Below are positions 14,001 through 22,934 of a stretch of DNA of 61,008 nucleotides, piece by piece; the stretch's first letter is position 1, and the number at the start of each line of letters is the position of its first letter. Position numbers and translations under genes: made by a program. The notes beneath the pieces were generated by a model. It saw nothing but the letters and a program-made list of their open reading frames with translations. It did not search any database and was not told the DNA's origin. The stretch is from Nemertoderma westbladi (Eukaryota; Xenacoelomorpha; Nemertodermatida; Nemertodermatidae): the NCBI GenBank assembly GCA_032718475.1, contig JAUCBJ010000465.1, forward strand, positions 1-61,008. Direction: 5' to 3'.

Positions 14001-17000
14001 ATTTTGGTACAATTTTGGTTTATTTTCCGAATCTCGTATTTTTCAAAATTTGAAGTGCCACGCCCTAATTTTGGTGCACCAAAAATGGCGAACCACTAAG
14101 TCTTCAGGCTTCTATATTACTTTCAATCGATTCAGCGGCACAGAAAACCCATAAAGATGCGTTGAAATAAAAAAATTAGGGGCATTTTCTGAATATCTAA
14201 TTTTTCAAAATTTGAAGTGCCACGCCCACTTCTTAGGTGCACGAAAAATAGCATCCACTTCAATTTTTGGAAGTGGAATATAATCACATTCGATTCAGCG
14301 TCTTGAAAAACCTACTAAATCCAGCCAACACTGCCACACTATTAGTTTTTAGAAAACGAAAAATTTTGTAATTTTGTCCTGGGACTACTGTTATTTTTCA
14401 TCAAAATTATGAGTCCCTGCTTATGAAATTTTAACTTTTTAAGGTTTGGTAGTGTTCATCTATAGTTGTTTCACCAACAGCCCAAATTTTGTAGGATTTC
14501 ATTGGACGACTACAAAAATATAGTGGGTGGGCCGAATCGCCCCCCCCCCCCCCCCCCCCCCCCAGTGGGGCTAATGGTCAAAACACCCCAGTGGTAATAG
14601 GGTTAAGATTCAGTGGGCACTGCTGCCGAAGTAAAGACGAGGTCATACCAGATATACTTTTCTGGCAACCAACTCATGGAAAGCGTAGTCGCGGATGACC
14701 GACTATAACATATATAGATCAACTTGAAAGGGATCCTGAACATGGGAAAAATGAAATTGCGACAACTATGGAGAATTGAGAAGCCTGGAAGAATTTTATT
14801 TCCACTGTCCGAGTTCGCTCGACTTAGTAGTAGTTGTATAAGAGGAAACTTTATCCAATATGCTCAACTGGTCAAAACTAGGAGTGAGAATGCTCAACTG
14901 AGATATATCTGTAGCTTTATTAATTTGTGCACTTTAACGTTATTTTGTGCTTTTCTTGTGCTGTTTATGTTTTGTTCTCATATTGTCTTTGATTTTGTGT
15001 GTATCTCTTGGGAAAGTCATATCTAGGCGTAATCTGGAATACTCAGTCAATAATGACACCTTTTTAATTACAAATAATTACTAAGAGGAGTTTCAGATTA
15101 CATTTATTGAGGATTTAAAAGGACCATATATGTATCCTGTCAGTACGTGCGTGGATGTACTGACAAATCATGTATTCTGAAGCGGCAGGTTCTTCCTATT
15201 ATTTCAGGCAGAACTTCCACAAAACAGAACAAAACAGGACAAAACAGCGCTCTCCAAAAAGACACCATGATACATTCAGGTTCAGCAATTTGATATAGGC
15301 GTATACGTTTACATATTAATTACCATTTAAACCTCCAATTTATTATATATGGCTGCTAAGTTACCCACTACAGTAGTACCACTACAAGCACAACCTGTTA
15401 AAAAAATCTTTATGTGCCTCAGTATGAAACAAGAACAACAATTCAAAATTATCAGACAGCATTCGTTGTTATGTGACCCTATATTAGTCACCAGGAGTAG
15501 GCCAACTGGTTCTCCAGCAGACGAGGTTTGGATAAACACCTTGGTGAACAGAAATTCCCACTTGCGAAGCGAAGCGTCAAGATGTTGAGGGTTGATGAAG
15601 GTATTTTATTCTTCCCAGAGTTCGTCATTGGGATGGCGCCTGTAGCAGCAACATGTGTAGCTTTTAAGCATATATGAATTCTGATTCGTATTTCTGTCTT
15701 AATCATTACCGGTATCATCAATACGTCTTTGATTTCACTAGATGTTTTAGATTAATGAGAATGAACAACTACATTATAACAAGCAAGGCTGTAATTGTGG
15801 GACTAACCTTTCCTAACATCTTCTAATAGAAGAAGCAAAATCAGTCAAACTCATATTGGTTGTTTCAGCATCATTTTATTTTATATATTTTCAAAATTTA
15901 CATTCGGGTATTAGTTTATTCAACTATGTGATGCTTAATTATTATTATTATATTTTTTAATTATATCGGTATCATTTTCCCCACCTTAAGAGTGGCATAA
16001 CACACATTTTAGATTTTCTCATTATTGGAATGTTTTTACTTCCCTCATAATAAGATTTCCTTCTGTAATTTATTTATATAATTCCATTCTAGCCATGGCG
16101 GCCATGGTGGACATGATTATGACACCTATTATAACCAAAATGGAAACATGGGTTGGGACATGGGTTGGGGGGGAAGAGGAGATCTCTCAGGTAGAATGGT
16201 GGAAGAATTGCTCCAGGATGACGAGTGGACTAACATCATAAGGGAACGCTACTCAGAAGATATGGATAGCGGTGAAGATGAGAAGTCAGTGGAAAACACC
16301 GTAGCACCAACCTACCCAGGTATTTAGTAGTACAGTACCGTAGCACCAACCTACCCAGGTATTCAGTATAAATTGTTGACCGGTTTAGAATGTTCAACTA
16401 TAAGTCGTATTTACATCCACCTTCGCACAGTCATGCAGAGAACTCTGATAACAATAATTAAATACGCCATACATTAAAAAAAACCCAAGTAATTAAATAT
16501 TAACAAAAGAAAATTCATTATTTAAATTCGCAGTAAATTCGATTTTTTCGCAGCAAATTCAGGTGTTAAATTTGTCTCTAAAAGAATCTAAGTTTGACTT
16601 TAACTTACTATAATCTACGTATTGAACTGAATCTGAAATTCCTCATGTTTTGTACTTTGTGATATGTTTTTCTACTTGTTAATTAAATAATTTATACGTT
16701 TATATTTTAGATTCAATAACAATTGGAGGTCAAACCATTCAGGTGACTGACATCGTGAATTATCTGCGTGAAAATAAAATAAAACAATGGCCATTCCTAT
16801 TGCATTTAATGCAAAGTGCCAAACCGACTATTGAGCAAGAGATCGCGAAGTTGGAAACAGTTCTTACAGCCAAAGATATACCACAGGAATTTATTGACAA
16901 TATGAAAACCAATCTTGCCACCCTCGATTTCCCAGGATTTATCGAGATCTTGGCCACCAAGATGTCCATGCACACACCTGAGGATATTACGCGATTGTAC

Positions 17001-20000
17001 CTCCATCGGGATTTGGTCAAACACGCTGGTAAGTCCCTCATCGAAGAAGGACATTGTCCTGATCCCGATAGGCTCAAGAAAGCTGGACCTATTGCACCTG
17101 AAATAATGCATGTGTTAGCGAAAATGAAACTCACAGGAGTGACGTTGAAAGGCAATCCAGTAGAAATGATTTGCTCAAATGGAGAAGATAAGATGTTTAA
17201 AAAGGCGGTCGGAGTAATAATGGTGAAATACACTATGCTGAAGAGAGCGGTGTTGGGAATGCTGCGTTTGGGAGGCCCTGTTCCACTTCCCATGGGAATG
17301 GGAGGAATGCAAGAAGGAATGATGAAAGGTATGTCGGGTTATGGCAGTGGATCTTCTGAAGGGCACGGTGAATCTAGTAGAGGGCGTGATGAATATAGTA
17401 GAGGGCATGGTGAATCTAGTGGCAGCAACGAGGGAAAGGATGATATGGCTGAAATTCTTCAAGGAATGAAAGGAGGCCGAGGCGAGAGTGACATGCCTCT
17501 CCCACACGGTGGTCCTGTAAGTTTCTGCTTAAAATATTATATATAATTGCATTTAATTTAATTTATTTTATTTAATTATTGCTAATTTTGATATTCTTGT
17601 ATTAACAGTTTAACTTCATTTTTTTTACCTTTACTCCATAGAGCTGTTGGAATAAACAGCAAATGTACACGTAGCTAACTAACTAACTTAATTAACTTAA
17701 TTAAGATAAAAATAAGCCTCAGCGGTACCGGGTGAAGTTTACCTATCTGCTATACCTTAATATTTTATTAATAATTATTTCCGTATTTTTCTGTCCCGTG
17801 CAATAGCAATATTTATTGTCTAATGTTACAGGGAAATTACGGTAAAGCCCCTGTTTATGTGTTGGGCTTCTTTGTTGTAGTCCACCTGATCCTCATTGTC
17901 GTTGTGGCTATCCTCTGTATCCGAGCTATCTGCCTGAGTCGAAAAAGAAGATGTTATGATGTCAAGGCGGTTTCAGTACCTCATGGTTAGTAAATATAGA
18001 CTACCCAACTGTGTCTGTAACTCATACTACCCCATTATCAAATTAATTCTATATAAATAATACTTTTTTTAATCTATGCCCTCATGCGGAGCAATTCTAT
18101 TCTATAGAATACCGCTATATTAATATCGCCCTACCAAATATTCTCCAATGTGAATTATTCATAATATTTAGATCTCGAGTACAAATCGCCATCGCAGTTC
18201 GACCAGGATGTGAAAAGAAATGGAGCTTTCAAGGCGACTCCTACTATGGTAGTTCCAAGGATGCCAGGTGTAAACGGTAAAGGTAAGTCAATGCAATGGT
18301 AGTTCCAAGGATGCCAGGTGTAAACGGTAAAGGTAAGTCAATGCAATGGTAGTTCCAAGGATGCCAGGTGTAAATGGTAAAGGTAAGTCAATAAAATGGT
18401 AGTTCCAAGGATGCCAGGTGTAAACGGTAAAGGTAAGTCAATGCAACAGTAGTTCCAAGGGTGCCAGGTGTAAATGGTAAAGGTAAGTCAATAAAATGGT
18501 AGTTCCAAGGATGCCAGGTGTAAACGGTAAAGGTAAGTCAATGCGATGCTAGTTTCAAGGATGCCAGGTGTAAATGGTAAAGGTAAGTCAATAAAATGAT
18601 AGTTCCAAGGATGCCAGGTGTAAACGGTAAAGGTAAGTCAATGCGATGGTAGTTTCAAGGATGCCAGGTGTAAATGGTAAAGGTAAGTCAATGCAATGGT
18701 AGTTCCAAGGATGCCAGGTGTAAATGGTAACGATAAGTCAATAAAATGGTAGTTCCAAGGATGCCAGGTGTAAACGGTAAAGGTAAGTCAATGCAACAGT
18801 AGTTCCAAGGGTGCCAGGTGTAAATGGTAAAGGTAAGTCAATAAAATGGTAGTTCCAAGGATGCCAGGTGTAAACAGTAAAGGTAAGTCAATGCGATGGT
18901 AGTTCCAAGGATGCCAGGTGTAAACGGTAAAGGTAAGTCAATGCGATGGTAGTTCAGGTGTAAACAGTAAAAGTAAGTCAATGCAATGGTAGTTCCATGG
19001 ATGCCAGGTGTAAACGGTAAAGGTAAGTCAATAAAATGGTAGTTCAGGTGTAAATGGTAAAGGTAAGTCAATGCGATGGATGGTAGTTCCAACAATGCCA
19101 GGTGTAATCGGTAAAGGTAAGTCAATGCGATGGTAGTTCCATGTTCCAAGGATGTCAGGTGTAAATGGTAAAGGTAAGTCAATAAAATGGTAGTTCCAAG
19201 GATGCCAGGTGTAAACGGTAAAGGTAAGTCAATGCAATGGTAGTACCAAGGATGCCATGTGTAAATGGTAAAGGTAAGTCAATGTAATGGTAGTACCAAG
19301 GATGCCAGGTGTAAATGGTAAAGGTAAGTCAATGCAACGGTAGTTCCAATGATTCCAGGTGTAAATGGTAAAGGTAAGTCAATGCAACGGTAGTTCCAAT
19401 GATTCCAGGTGTAAATGGTAAAGGTAAGCCAATGCAACGGTAGTTCCAATGATTCCAGGTGTAAATGGTAAAGGTAAGTAAATAAAATAGTAGTTCCAAG
19501 GATGCCAGGTGTAAATGGTAAATGTAAGTCAATAAAATGGTAGTTCCAAGGATGCCCGGTGTAAATGGTAAAGGTAAGTCCCTAGAATGGTAGTTCCAAG
19601 GATGCCAGGTGTAAACGGTAATGGTAAGTCAATGCAACGGTAGTTCCAATGATTCCAGGTGTAAATGTTAAAGGTAAGTCAATGCGATGGTTGGTAGTTC
19701 CAAGGATGCCAGGTGTAAATGGTAAAGGTAAGTAAATTACATGGTAGTTCCAAGGATGCCAGGTGTAAACGGTAAAGGTAAAAGGTAAGTCAATAAAATG
19801 GTAGTTCAGGTGTAAATGGTAAAGGTAAGTCAATGCGATGGATAGTAGTTCCAACAATGCCAGGTGTAAATGGTAATGATAAGTCAATGCGATGGTAGTT
19901 CCAAGGATGCCATTCACATTCAATAAACGGGCAGTGAAAATGGAGGGCTCTTTGATTTCGATGAGTACCTACACTATGAATGATGTGGCACGGTAAAGAT

Positions 20001-20931
20001 ATAACACCATAAACAAAGATGCCATGCTTCCAATGGGACTTCACGAATTGTCGTTCATAAAGTGAACGGAAACCGAAAGTTTAATAACAGATTGAGCAAT
20101 GGCGGTGAGCGCTTGTACGGGTAGATAGCGATGTTGACGCACCTGTACCGGTTACGATACTGCAGTTGCAAAGATCTTCCGTCGGAACCACAGCATCCAC
20201 GGCGAAAAGATCCGGAATATCTAATAAAATAGATTTCGACAGTAATAAACCTCGCCATACTGGAACGTAGTTAACGTCCTCATGCAGTCATGGTCTCTAA
20301 TCTTGTGATACGATAGAGCGGTTTCAGAAGCAAACTTCAATCGATATGTCAACTGCCTCTCAGCCATTATATTCATTTATGATAAAATCTTACAAGTTGC
20401 CTACAGTATACCTATACACAGTTACATAGGCTACTGTGGAACCTAAAACTTAGTTTACAATATCAGTTCAGTCAGTCAATAGGTAGGCCTATCTACTTGC
20501 AAAGCGCGAACCGGACCAAAGTAGAAAGTTTAGATTACCAAATCAGCAAGTTGAAGTAGAGACTATGGTAGGCCTACTGTAATTATATATACGAGTTGAC
20601 ATGCAGAACAAACAAAATTCCGATATTTTGAAACTCTTAATCGGAATAATTTACTTACTGTATATATTAAAATAATTTACATTACCAGTGATTTGACAAA
20701 ATGATATGGCGTAATTGTGTACTTGTGTAGTTGACTTTTTACTTATAGGCAAGCGCGAAAGGGCATTTACCTATTTTTAATACGACACAATTAGGCCTAC
20801 CTAATCATGGATATAATAATATGGAATTTGCCTCTACAGACCCCGGTGTAGGTAAATAAAGTATTACAATTTCTGTTCTAGGTGCGGCCACACAGGATCC
20901 TCCACTCTACAAGGAACAAACTTCAGACTGA
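1958..20931 (+). CDS. MS4A/CD20-like four-span membrane protein with a giant loop, nine exons
   Basis: Spliced model: 1958-2050, 8095-8205, 9368-9424, 9661-9740, 16093-16319, 16711-17516, 17832-17985, 18172-18282, 20882-20931. All joins are GT-AG and keep codon phase, giving 563 codons including the TGA. The ATG has an A at -3. Hydrophobic spans lie at about residues 30-48, 55-79, 88-110 and 466-488. The link between spans 2 and 3 (SQRKSTGMV) resembles the short basic cytoplasmic turn of MS4A proteins. In that family the third and fourth spans flank the main extracellular loop. Here that loop is about 350 residues: a His/Gly-rich start (HGGHGGHDYD), a mainly helical-looking middle, a Met/Gly stretch and a Ser/Gly/Glu tract. 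The C-tail ends with PPLY, a possible WW-domain ligand. By family topology both termini would be cytoplasmic at a surface membrane. The gene structure is strong; the family is inferred from topology and turn motif only. The loop is not recognised. Confidence 0.72.
2014..3454 (+). repeat. 46-47-bp minisatellite spanning the exon 1 donor site
   Basis: About 30 direct units, each with AAAAGTCCCAGTTCAAATAC, then AAAGCCGTGCTG|gtgagtttcaagg. The first unit is the real end of exon 1 and its 5' splice site. Most later units keep an intact CTG|gtgagt; a few have CTG|gtgatt, CTA|gtgagt or CTG|gagagt. The unit length is not a multiple of three, so use of a later donor would usually shift the frame. Confidence 0.92.
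3455..4972. other. Intron 1 sequence without recognised feature
   Basis: It includes a short GC-rich stretch near 3,555-3,620 with two copies of CCGCGGCCGCT, then homopolymer-rich AT sequence. Only short open frames occur. I see no conserved motif. Confidence 0.4.
4973..5045 (-). tRNA. tRNA-like remnant (pseudogene or SINE head)
   Basis: The minus strand carries an A-box-like AGTCTAGTGGTTA and a B-box-like GGGTTCGAAATCC. The 73-nt ends (GGTCA..TGACC) can pair. The anticodon stem does not pair and the T stem is weak, so this is not a functional tRNA. The residual promoter boxes suggest a decayed tRNA or tRNA-derived SINE. Confidence 0.35.
5046..6715. other. Intron 1 sequence, AT-rich, no gene seen
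   Basis: Apart from the hairpin at 5,874 there are only short open frames without motifs. Confidence 0.4.
5874..5927. repeat. Long perfect-arm hairpin
   Basis: Arms AAGGGGGAAGTTTGG and CCAAACTTCCCCCTT pair perfectly. After a small internal loop a second stem, ACTGCAT/ATGCAGT, closes on TT. Nothing around it suggests a transposon end. Confidence 0.7.
6716..7196. repeat. 82-90-bp minisatellite in intron 1
   Basis: Five to six units marked by GCAGATGATGCTGCTGAAAC recur at 82-90-bp spacing. Between them lie self-complementary blocks such as GGTACCGGTGCCGGTAC and CTGCAGTACTGCGCAG. It is open in frames on both strands, but this follows from the repeat and is not evidence of coding. Confidence 0.85.
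7197..8094. other. End of intron 1, no recognised feature
   Basis: AT-rich sequence leading to a polypyrimidine tract and the exon 2 acceptor. Confidence 0.4.
8095..8205 (+). CDS. Exon 2 of the MS4A-like gene (spans 1 and 2)
   Basis: The acceptor is a T-rich tract ending in ttag and the donor is CTG|gtgagt. It encodes 37 hydrophobic, Gly-rich residues (VLSLIQLGISGLL to GGVL), phase 0 at both ends. A frame-shifted reading of the same bases gives a longer but Trp/Arg-rich shadow with no membrane character. Confidence 0.65.
8178..8670 (+). repeat. 19-bp minisatellite spanning the exon 2 donor site
   Basis: The unit GGTGTACTG|gtgagttggc contains the last nine coding bases of exon 2 plus its 5' splice site. 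About 18 donor-like copies follow the true one. Some units are longer because they include more exon sequence (a GTGGAATCGTGGTTGG block matching GTGGAGTCGTGGTTGG of the exon). The minus strand is open throughout as a Thr/Pro/His-rich artefact. Confidence 0.9.
8765..9248 (+). repeat. 29-bp minisatellite in intron 2
   Basis: About 17 nearly perfect head-to-tail copies of a unit containing CTACTGTACCCACTGCTACC. A few units have CTACAGT instead of CTACTGT. It ends about 120 bp before exon 3. Although 29 is not a multiple of three, no unit contains a stop in this strand, so a 170-codon frame runs through it; this is not coding evidence. Confidence 0.92.
9368..9424 (+). CDS. Exon 3 of the MS4A-like gene (end of span 2 and turn)
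   Basis: A 57-nt exon between ttttccag and gtgagt, phase 0/0. It encodes FMITAVIGIIASQRKSTGM, which completes span 2 and supplies the basic turn typical of MS4A proteins. Confidence 0.65.
9661..9740 (+). CDS. Exon 4 of the MS4A-like gene (span 3)
   Basis: Acceptor tatatttcag, donor GG|gtaagt, ending in phase 2. It encodes a 23-residue hydrophobic span (VVSLLVMCIISF to VCIGA) followed by AKSG. Confidence 0.65.
10153..10416 (-). mobile_element. tRNA-derived SINE, minus orientation
   Basis: Read on the minus strand it starts ACCTTGGTGTAGTGGTTTGG (A box), has a B-box-like TGTTCAATCCCC, a unique body, and ends in an ACTTTACTTT-rich tail. Head, junction (GGCAGTTTTCG-like) and tail match the + copy at 10,650, so the two belong to one family. 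Confidence 0.65.
10650..10937 (+). mobile_element. tRNA-derived SINE with target-site duplication
   Basis: The head has ACCTTGGTGTAGTGGTTGC (A box) and GGGTTCGATCCTC (B box). The body ends in a TTTACTTTTACTTTTTAC tail. It is flanked by a 9-bp direct repeat TATAAGAGG at 10,641-10,649 and 10,938-10,946. A family member lies 230 bp upstream in the opposite direction. Confidence 0.72.
10947..13168 (+). pseudogene. Degenerate non-LTR retrotransposon (endonuclease tail and reverse transcriptase)
   Basis: The first readable part is the end of an apurinic-type endonuclease (LDYILINKKWR, then SDHIIVTAEI at the catalytic SDH). Reverse transcriptase follows with KASGLDEISAE, NYRGICLL, FVDFKKAFDSIH (motif A) and DTDFADDIALL (motif C). 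A stop at 12,503-12,505 replaces the Gln of the QGD motif B. A second stop is at 12,878-12,880 and a frameshift lies near 13,000. The 5' part is missing, and a TTAA element splits it at 13,168. The RT motifs resemble elements common in marine invertebrates; I do not assign the clade. Confidence 0.85.
13169..14602. mobile_element. TTAA-flanked foldback DNA transposon (piggyBac-like, non-autonomous)
   Basis: The termini are CCCTATTACCACTGGGG and its inverse, flanked by TTAA at 13,165-13,168 and 14,603-14,606. TTAA targets with CCC termini are typical of piggyBac-like elements. Just inside each end lies a poly(G)/poly(C) run. The body has two direct copies of a module with CTGAAGACTTAGTGGTTCGC (about 13,619 and 13,779) and inverted copies near 13,932 and 14,086, so most of it can fold back. 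No transposase frame is present. Confidence 0.85.
14607..14830 (+). pseudogene. 3' remainder of the LINE split by the TTAA element
   Basis: Removing the element and one TTAA rejoins the coding sense across the insertion point (an Arg-Glu-Cys-Arg-Leu run continuing into RFSGHC). A Lys/Arg-rich C-terminal region follows. The visible homology fades near 14,830 and no clear tail is seen. Confidence 0.7.
14831..16092. other. End of intron 4, no recognised feature
   Basis: A few short open frames (for example one of 79 codons from 15,349) lack motifs and do not match the phase required between exons 4 and 5. Confidence 0.4.
16093..16319 (+). CDS. Exon 5 of the MS4A-like gene (start of large loop)
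   Basis: The acceptor is ccattctag. The split codon GG|C restores the frame across a 6.3-kb intron filled with mobile elements. It encodes a His/Gly-rich segment, Tyr/Asn/Trp-rich residues, then an acidic stretch (RYSEDMDSGEDEKSVEN). The donor ACCCAG|gtattt is duplicated about 40 bp further on; using the second copy would bring in a stop, so the first is preferred. Confidence 0.6.
16301..16363 (+). repeat. Two-copy duplication of the exon 5 donor junction
   Basis: The block GTAGCACCAACCTACCCAG|gtatt occurs at the true exon 5 end and again about 40 bp downstream. The second copy lies in the intron. Confidence 0.85.
16711..17516 (+). CDS. Exon 6 of the MS4A-like gene (large loop domain)
   Basis: An 806-nt exon, the longest of the gene, entered by atattttag and left at CCT|gtaagt. 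It encodes about 268 residues. The first 190 alternate charged and hydrophobic residues as in a helical globular domain with two cysteines (EEGHCPDPD, EMICSN). Then comes a Met/Gly stretch (PMGMGGMQEGMMKGM) and a Ser/Gly/Glu/His tract with three near-repeats of RGHGESS type. I do not recognise the domain. The uninterrupted reading frame over 800 nt in an AT-rich setting supports coding. Confidence 0.68.
17832..17985 (+). CDS. Exon 7 of the MS4A-like gene (span 4)
   Basis: Acceptor atgttacag, donor CATG|gttagt, phase 0 in and 1 out. It encodes a clear membrane span (VYVLGFFVVVHLILIVVV...) followed by the basic stop-transfer residues SRKRRC, as expected for a cytoplasmic C-tail. Confidence 0.68.
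18172..18282 (+). CDS. Exon 8 of the MS4A-like gene (C-tail)
   Basis: Acceptor aatatttag, donor AAAG|gtaagt. It encodes a polar tail (LEYKSPSQFDQDVKRNGAF...). The last 36 bases of the exon plus the donor form the unit of the 50-bp minisatellite that follows directly. Confidence 0.62.
18247..19912 (+). repeat. 50-bp minisatellite spanning the exon 8 donor site
   Basis: About 33 units, each with ATGGTAGTTCCAAGGATGCC, then AGGTGTAAACGGTAAAG|gtaagtcaatg. The first unit is the 3' end of exon 8 with its 5' splice site. Nearly all later units keep the GGTAAGT donor. Some units are shortened or have 4-bp insertions, so the array is a mixture of older and younger copies. Confidence 0.93.
19913..20881. 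other. Remainder of intron 8
   Basis: Unremarkable AT-rich sequence with three copies of the TAGGCCTA octamer. It ends in the acceptor of exon 9. Confidence 0.4.
20882..20931 (+). CDS. Exon 9 of the MS4A-like gene (C-terminus, stop)
   Basis: Acceptor tctgttctag. The split codon G|GT keeps phase and the frame reads AATQDPPLYKEQTSD then TGA. The PPLY motif is a potential WW-domain ligand. A first AATAAA lies at 21,488. The exon is short, so this is the least certain join of the model. Confidence 0.5.
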
Positions 20932-21544
20932 GTAACCGTTGCTATGCAACGATTCAACTCTCAAAAACAACCAAACTCACAAACTTTATTTATTTACAAA
21001 GTTACCAAGTTACGTAGATGACTTAGGCACTGTATATAAAAACACATTTGAAATTTTTGAAGCATGCCATAGTGTAGGCCACTTCTTTGTAGAGATTAGA
21101 TTATTTGCTTTGATATATTTCATGGTTTTACATAATTTATTTATCGTATCACAATAATTGTAGGCAACGATAATCATTTTCTATTCATTATTTGTGTAAC
21201 TTGATTGTTTTACAAAATGAATTCATTATTATAACCTATTTCACTGACTTGTAAATATATTATTCTCATCCCAATCAACTATATAACTTATTTTTTTTTG
21301 AGATGTGTTATTTTCTGCCATGCGTTATCGTTATTTCCTGGATATTAGCAACAACATAATTATTATTACCTGGGTATACATTTAATGGTGGCGCCATAAA
21401 AAAATGGATTGACAGTTGACACTAGTGCCGGGACTAGCGGCCGTTAAGGAACATACCTACCTTTTATTTCATTCAAAAACAGTTAACAATAAACATAACA
21501 ATGTATTCAGATTAAGAAGGTAGTTCCGAGCCCATATCTTCATG
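20932..21544. other. 3' flank of the MS4A-like gene
   Basis: The probable 3' UTR lies here; the first AATAAA is at 21,488-21,493. No other feature is seen. Confidence 0.35.
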
Positions 21545-22853
21545 TTCTGCTGTCCAGGTGGGAAACCACTGCTAGAGAGCAGGAACAATCCTGTCTGCTG
21601 TACAGGTGGAGAACCACTGCTAGAATGCAGGAACAATCCTGTCCAGATGGAGAAACACTGCTAGAGAGCAGGAACAATTGTGTCTGCTGACCAGGTGGAG
21701 AACCACTGCTAGAGAGCAGGAACAATCCTGTCCAGATGCAGAAACACTGCTAGAGAGCAGGAACAATTGTGTCTGCTGACCAGGTGGAGAACCACTGCTA
21801 GAGAGCAGGAACAATCCTGTCTGTTGTCCAGGTGGGGAACCACTGCTAGAGTGCAGGAACAATCCTGTCTGCTGTTCAGGCGGAGAACCACTGCTAGATA
21901 GCAGGAACAATCCTATCTGCTGTCCAGATGGAGAACCACTGCTAGAGAGCAGGAACAATCCTGTCCAGATGCAGAAACACTGCTAGAGAGCAGGAACAAT
22001 TGTGTCTGCTGACCAGGTGGAGAACCACTGCTAGAGAGCAGGAACAATCCTGTCCAGATGCAGAAACACTGCTAGAGAGCAGGAACAATTGTGTCTGCTG
22101 ACCAGGTGGAGAACCACTGCTAGAGAGCAGGAACAATCCTGTCTGTTGTCCAGGTGGGGAACCACTGCTAGAGTGCAGGAACAATCCTGTCTGCTGTTCA
22201 GGCGGAGAACCACTGCTAGATAGCAGGAACAATCCTATCTGCTGTCCAGATGGAGAACCACTGCTAGAATGCAGGAACAATCCTGTCTGCTGTCCAGGTG
22301 GGGAACCACTGCTAGAGAGCAGGAACAATTCAGTCTGCTGTCCAGGTGGAGAACCACTGCTAAAGTGCAGGAACAATTCAGTCTGCTGTCCAGGTGGAGA
22401 ACCACTGCTAGAGAGCAGGAACAATTCTGTCTGCTGTCCAGGTGGATAACCACTGCTAGAGAGCAGGAACAATTCTGTCTGCTGTACAGGTGGAGAATCA
22501 CTGATAGAGAGCAGGAACAATTCAGTCTGCTGTCCTGGTGGAGAACCACTGCTAGATAGCAGGAACAATTCAGTCTGCTGTCCAGGTGGAGAACCACTGC
22601 TAGAGAGCAGGAACAATTCAGTCTGCTGTCCAGGTGGAGAACCACTGCTAGAGAGCAGGAACAATTCAGTCTGCTGTCCAGATGGAGAACCACTGCTAGA
22701 GAGCAGGAACAATTCAGTCTGCTGTCCAGGTGGAGAACCACTGCTAGAGAGCAGGAACAATTCAGTCTGCTGTCCAGATGGAGAACCACTGCTAGAGAGC
22801 AGGAACAATTCAGTCTGCTGTCCAGGTGGAGAACCACTGCTAGAGAGCAGGAA
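21545..22853. repeat. 48-bp minisatellite downstream of the MS4A-like gene
   Basis: About 27 units contain CCACTGCTAGAGAGCAGG, with a few partial or 30-bp units in the left third. Because 48 is a multiple of three, long periodic frames arise on the minus strand (16-residue period, up to 288 codons) and a shorter one on the plus strand. Left-hand units also duplicate a larger block of roughly 300 bp. No start context, splice sites or domain support translation. Confidence 0.9.
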
Positions 22854-22934
22854 TAAACAAAAAAACTAAAACAATAAACGAGAGTTACGGATATTTTAGA
22901 ATATATTAATAGAGAATCAGCAGTCAGATATATG

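Noticed and set aside
15349-15588. Extra exon in intron 4
   Set aside because: The phase between exons 4 and 5 already closes directly and the frame has no membrane or loop-like features.
18838-19923. Several minus-strand frames rich in Tyr, Leu and His
   Set aside because: They are antisense readings of the 50-bp donor-site array, broken by its indels.
21942-22808. 288-codon minus-strand frame with a 16-residue repeat
   Set aside because: The 48-bp minisatellite is open in more than one frame and on both strands. No splice sites, start context or domain.
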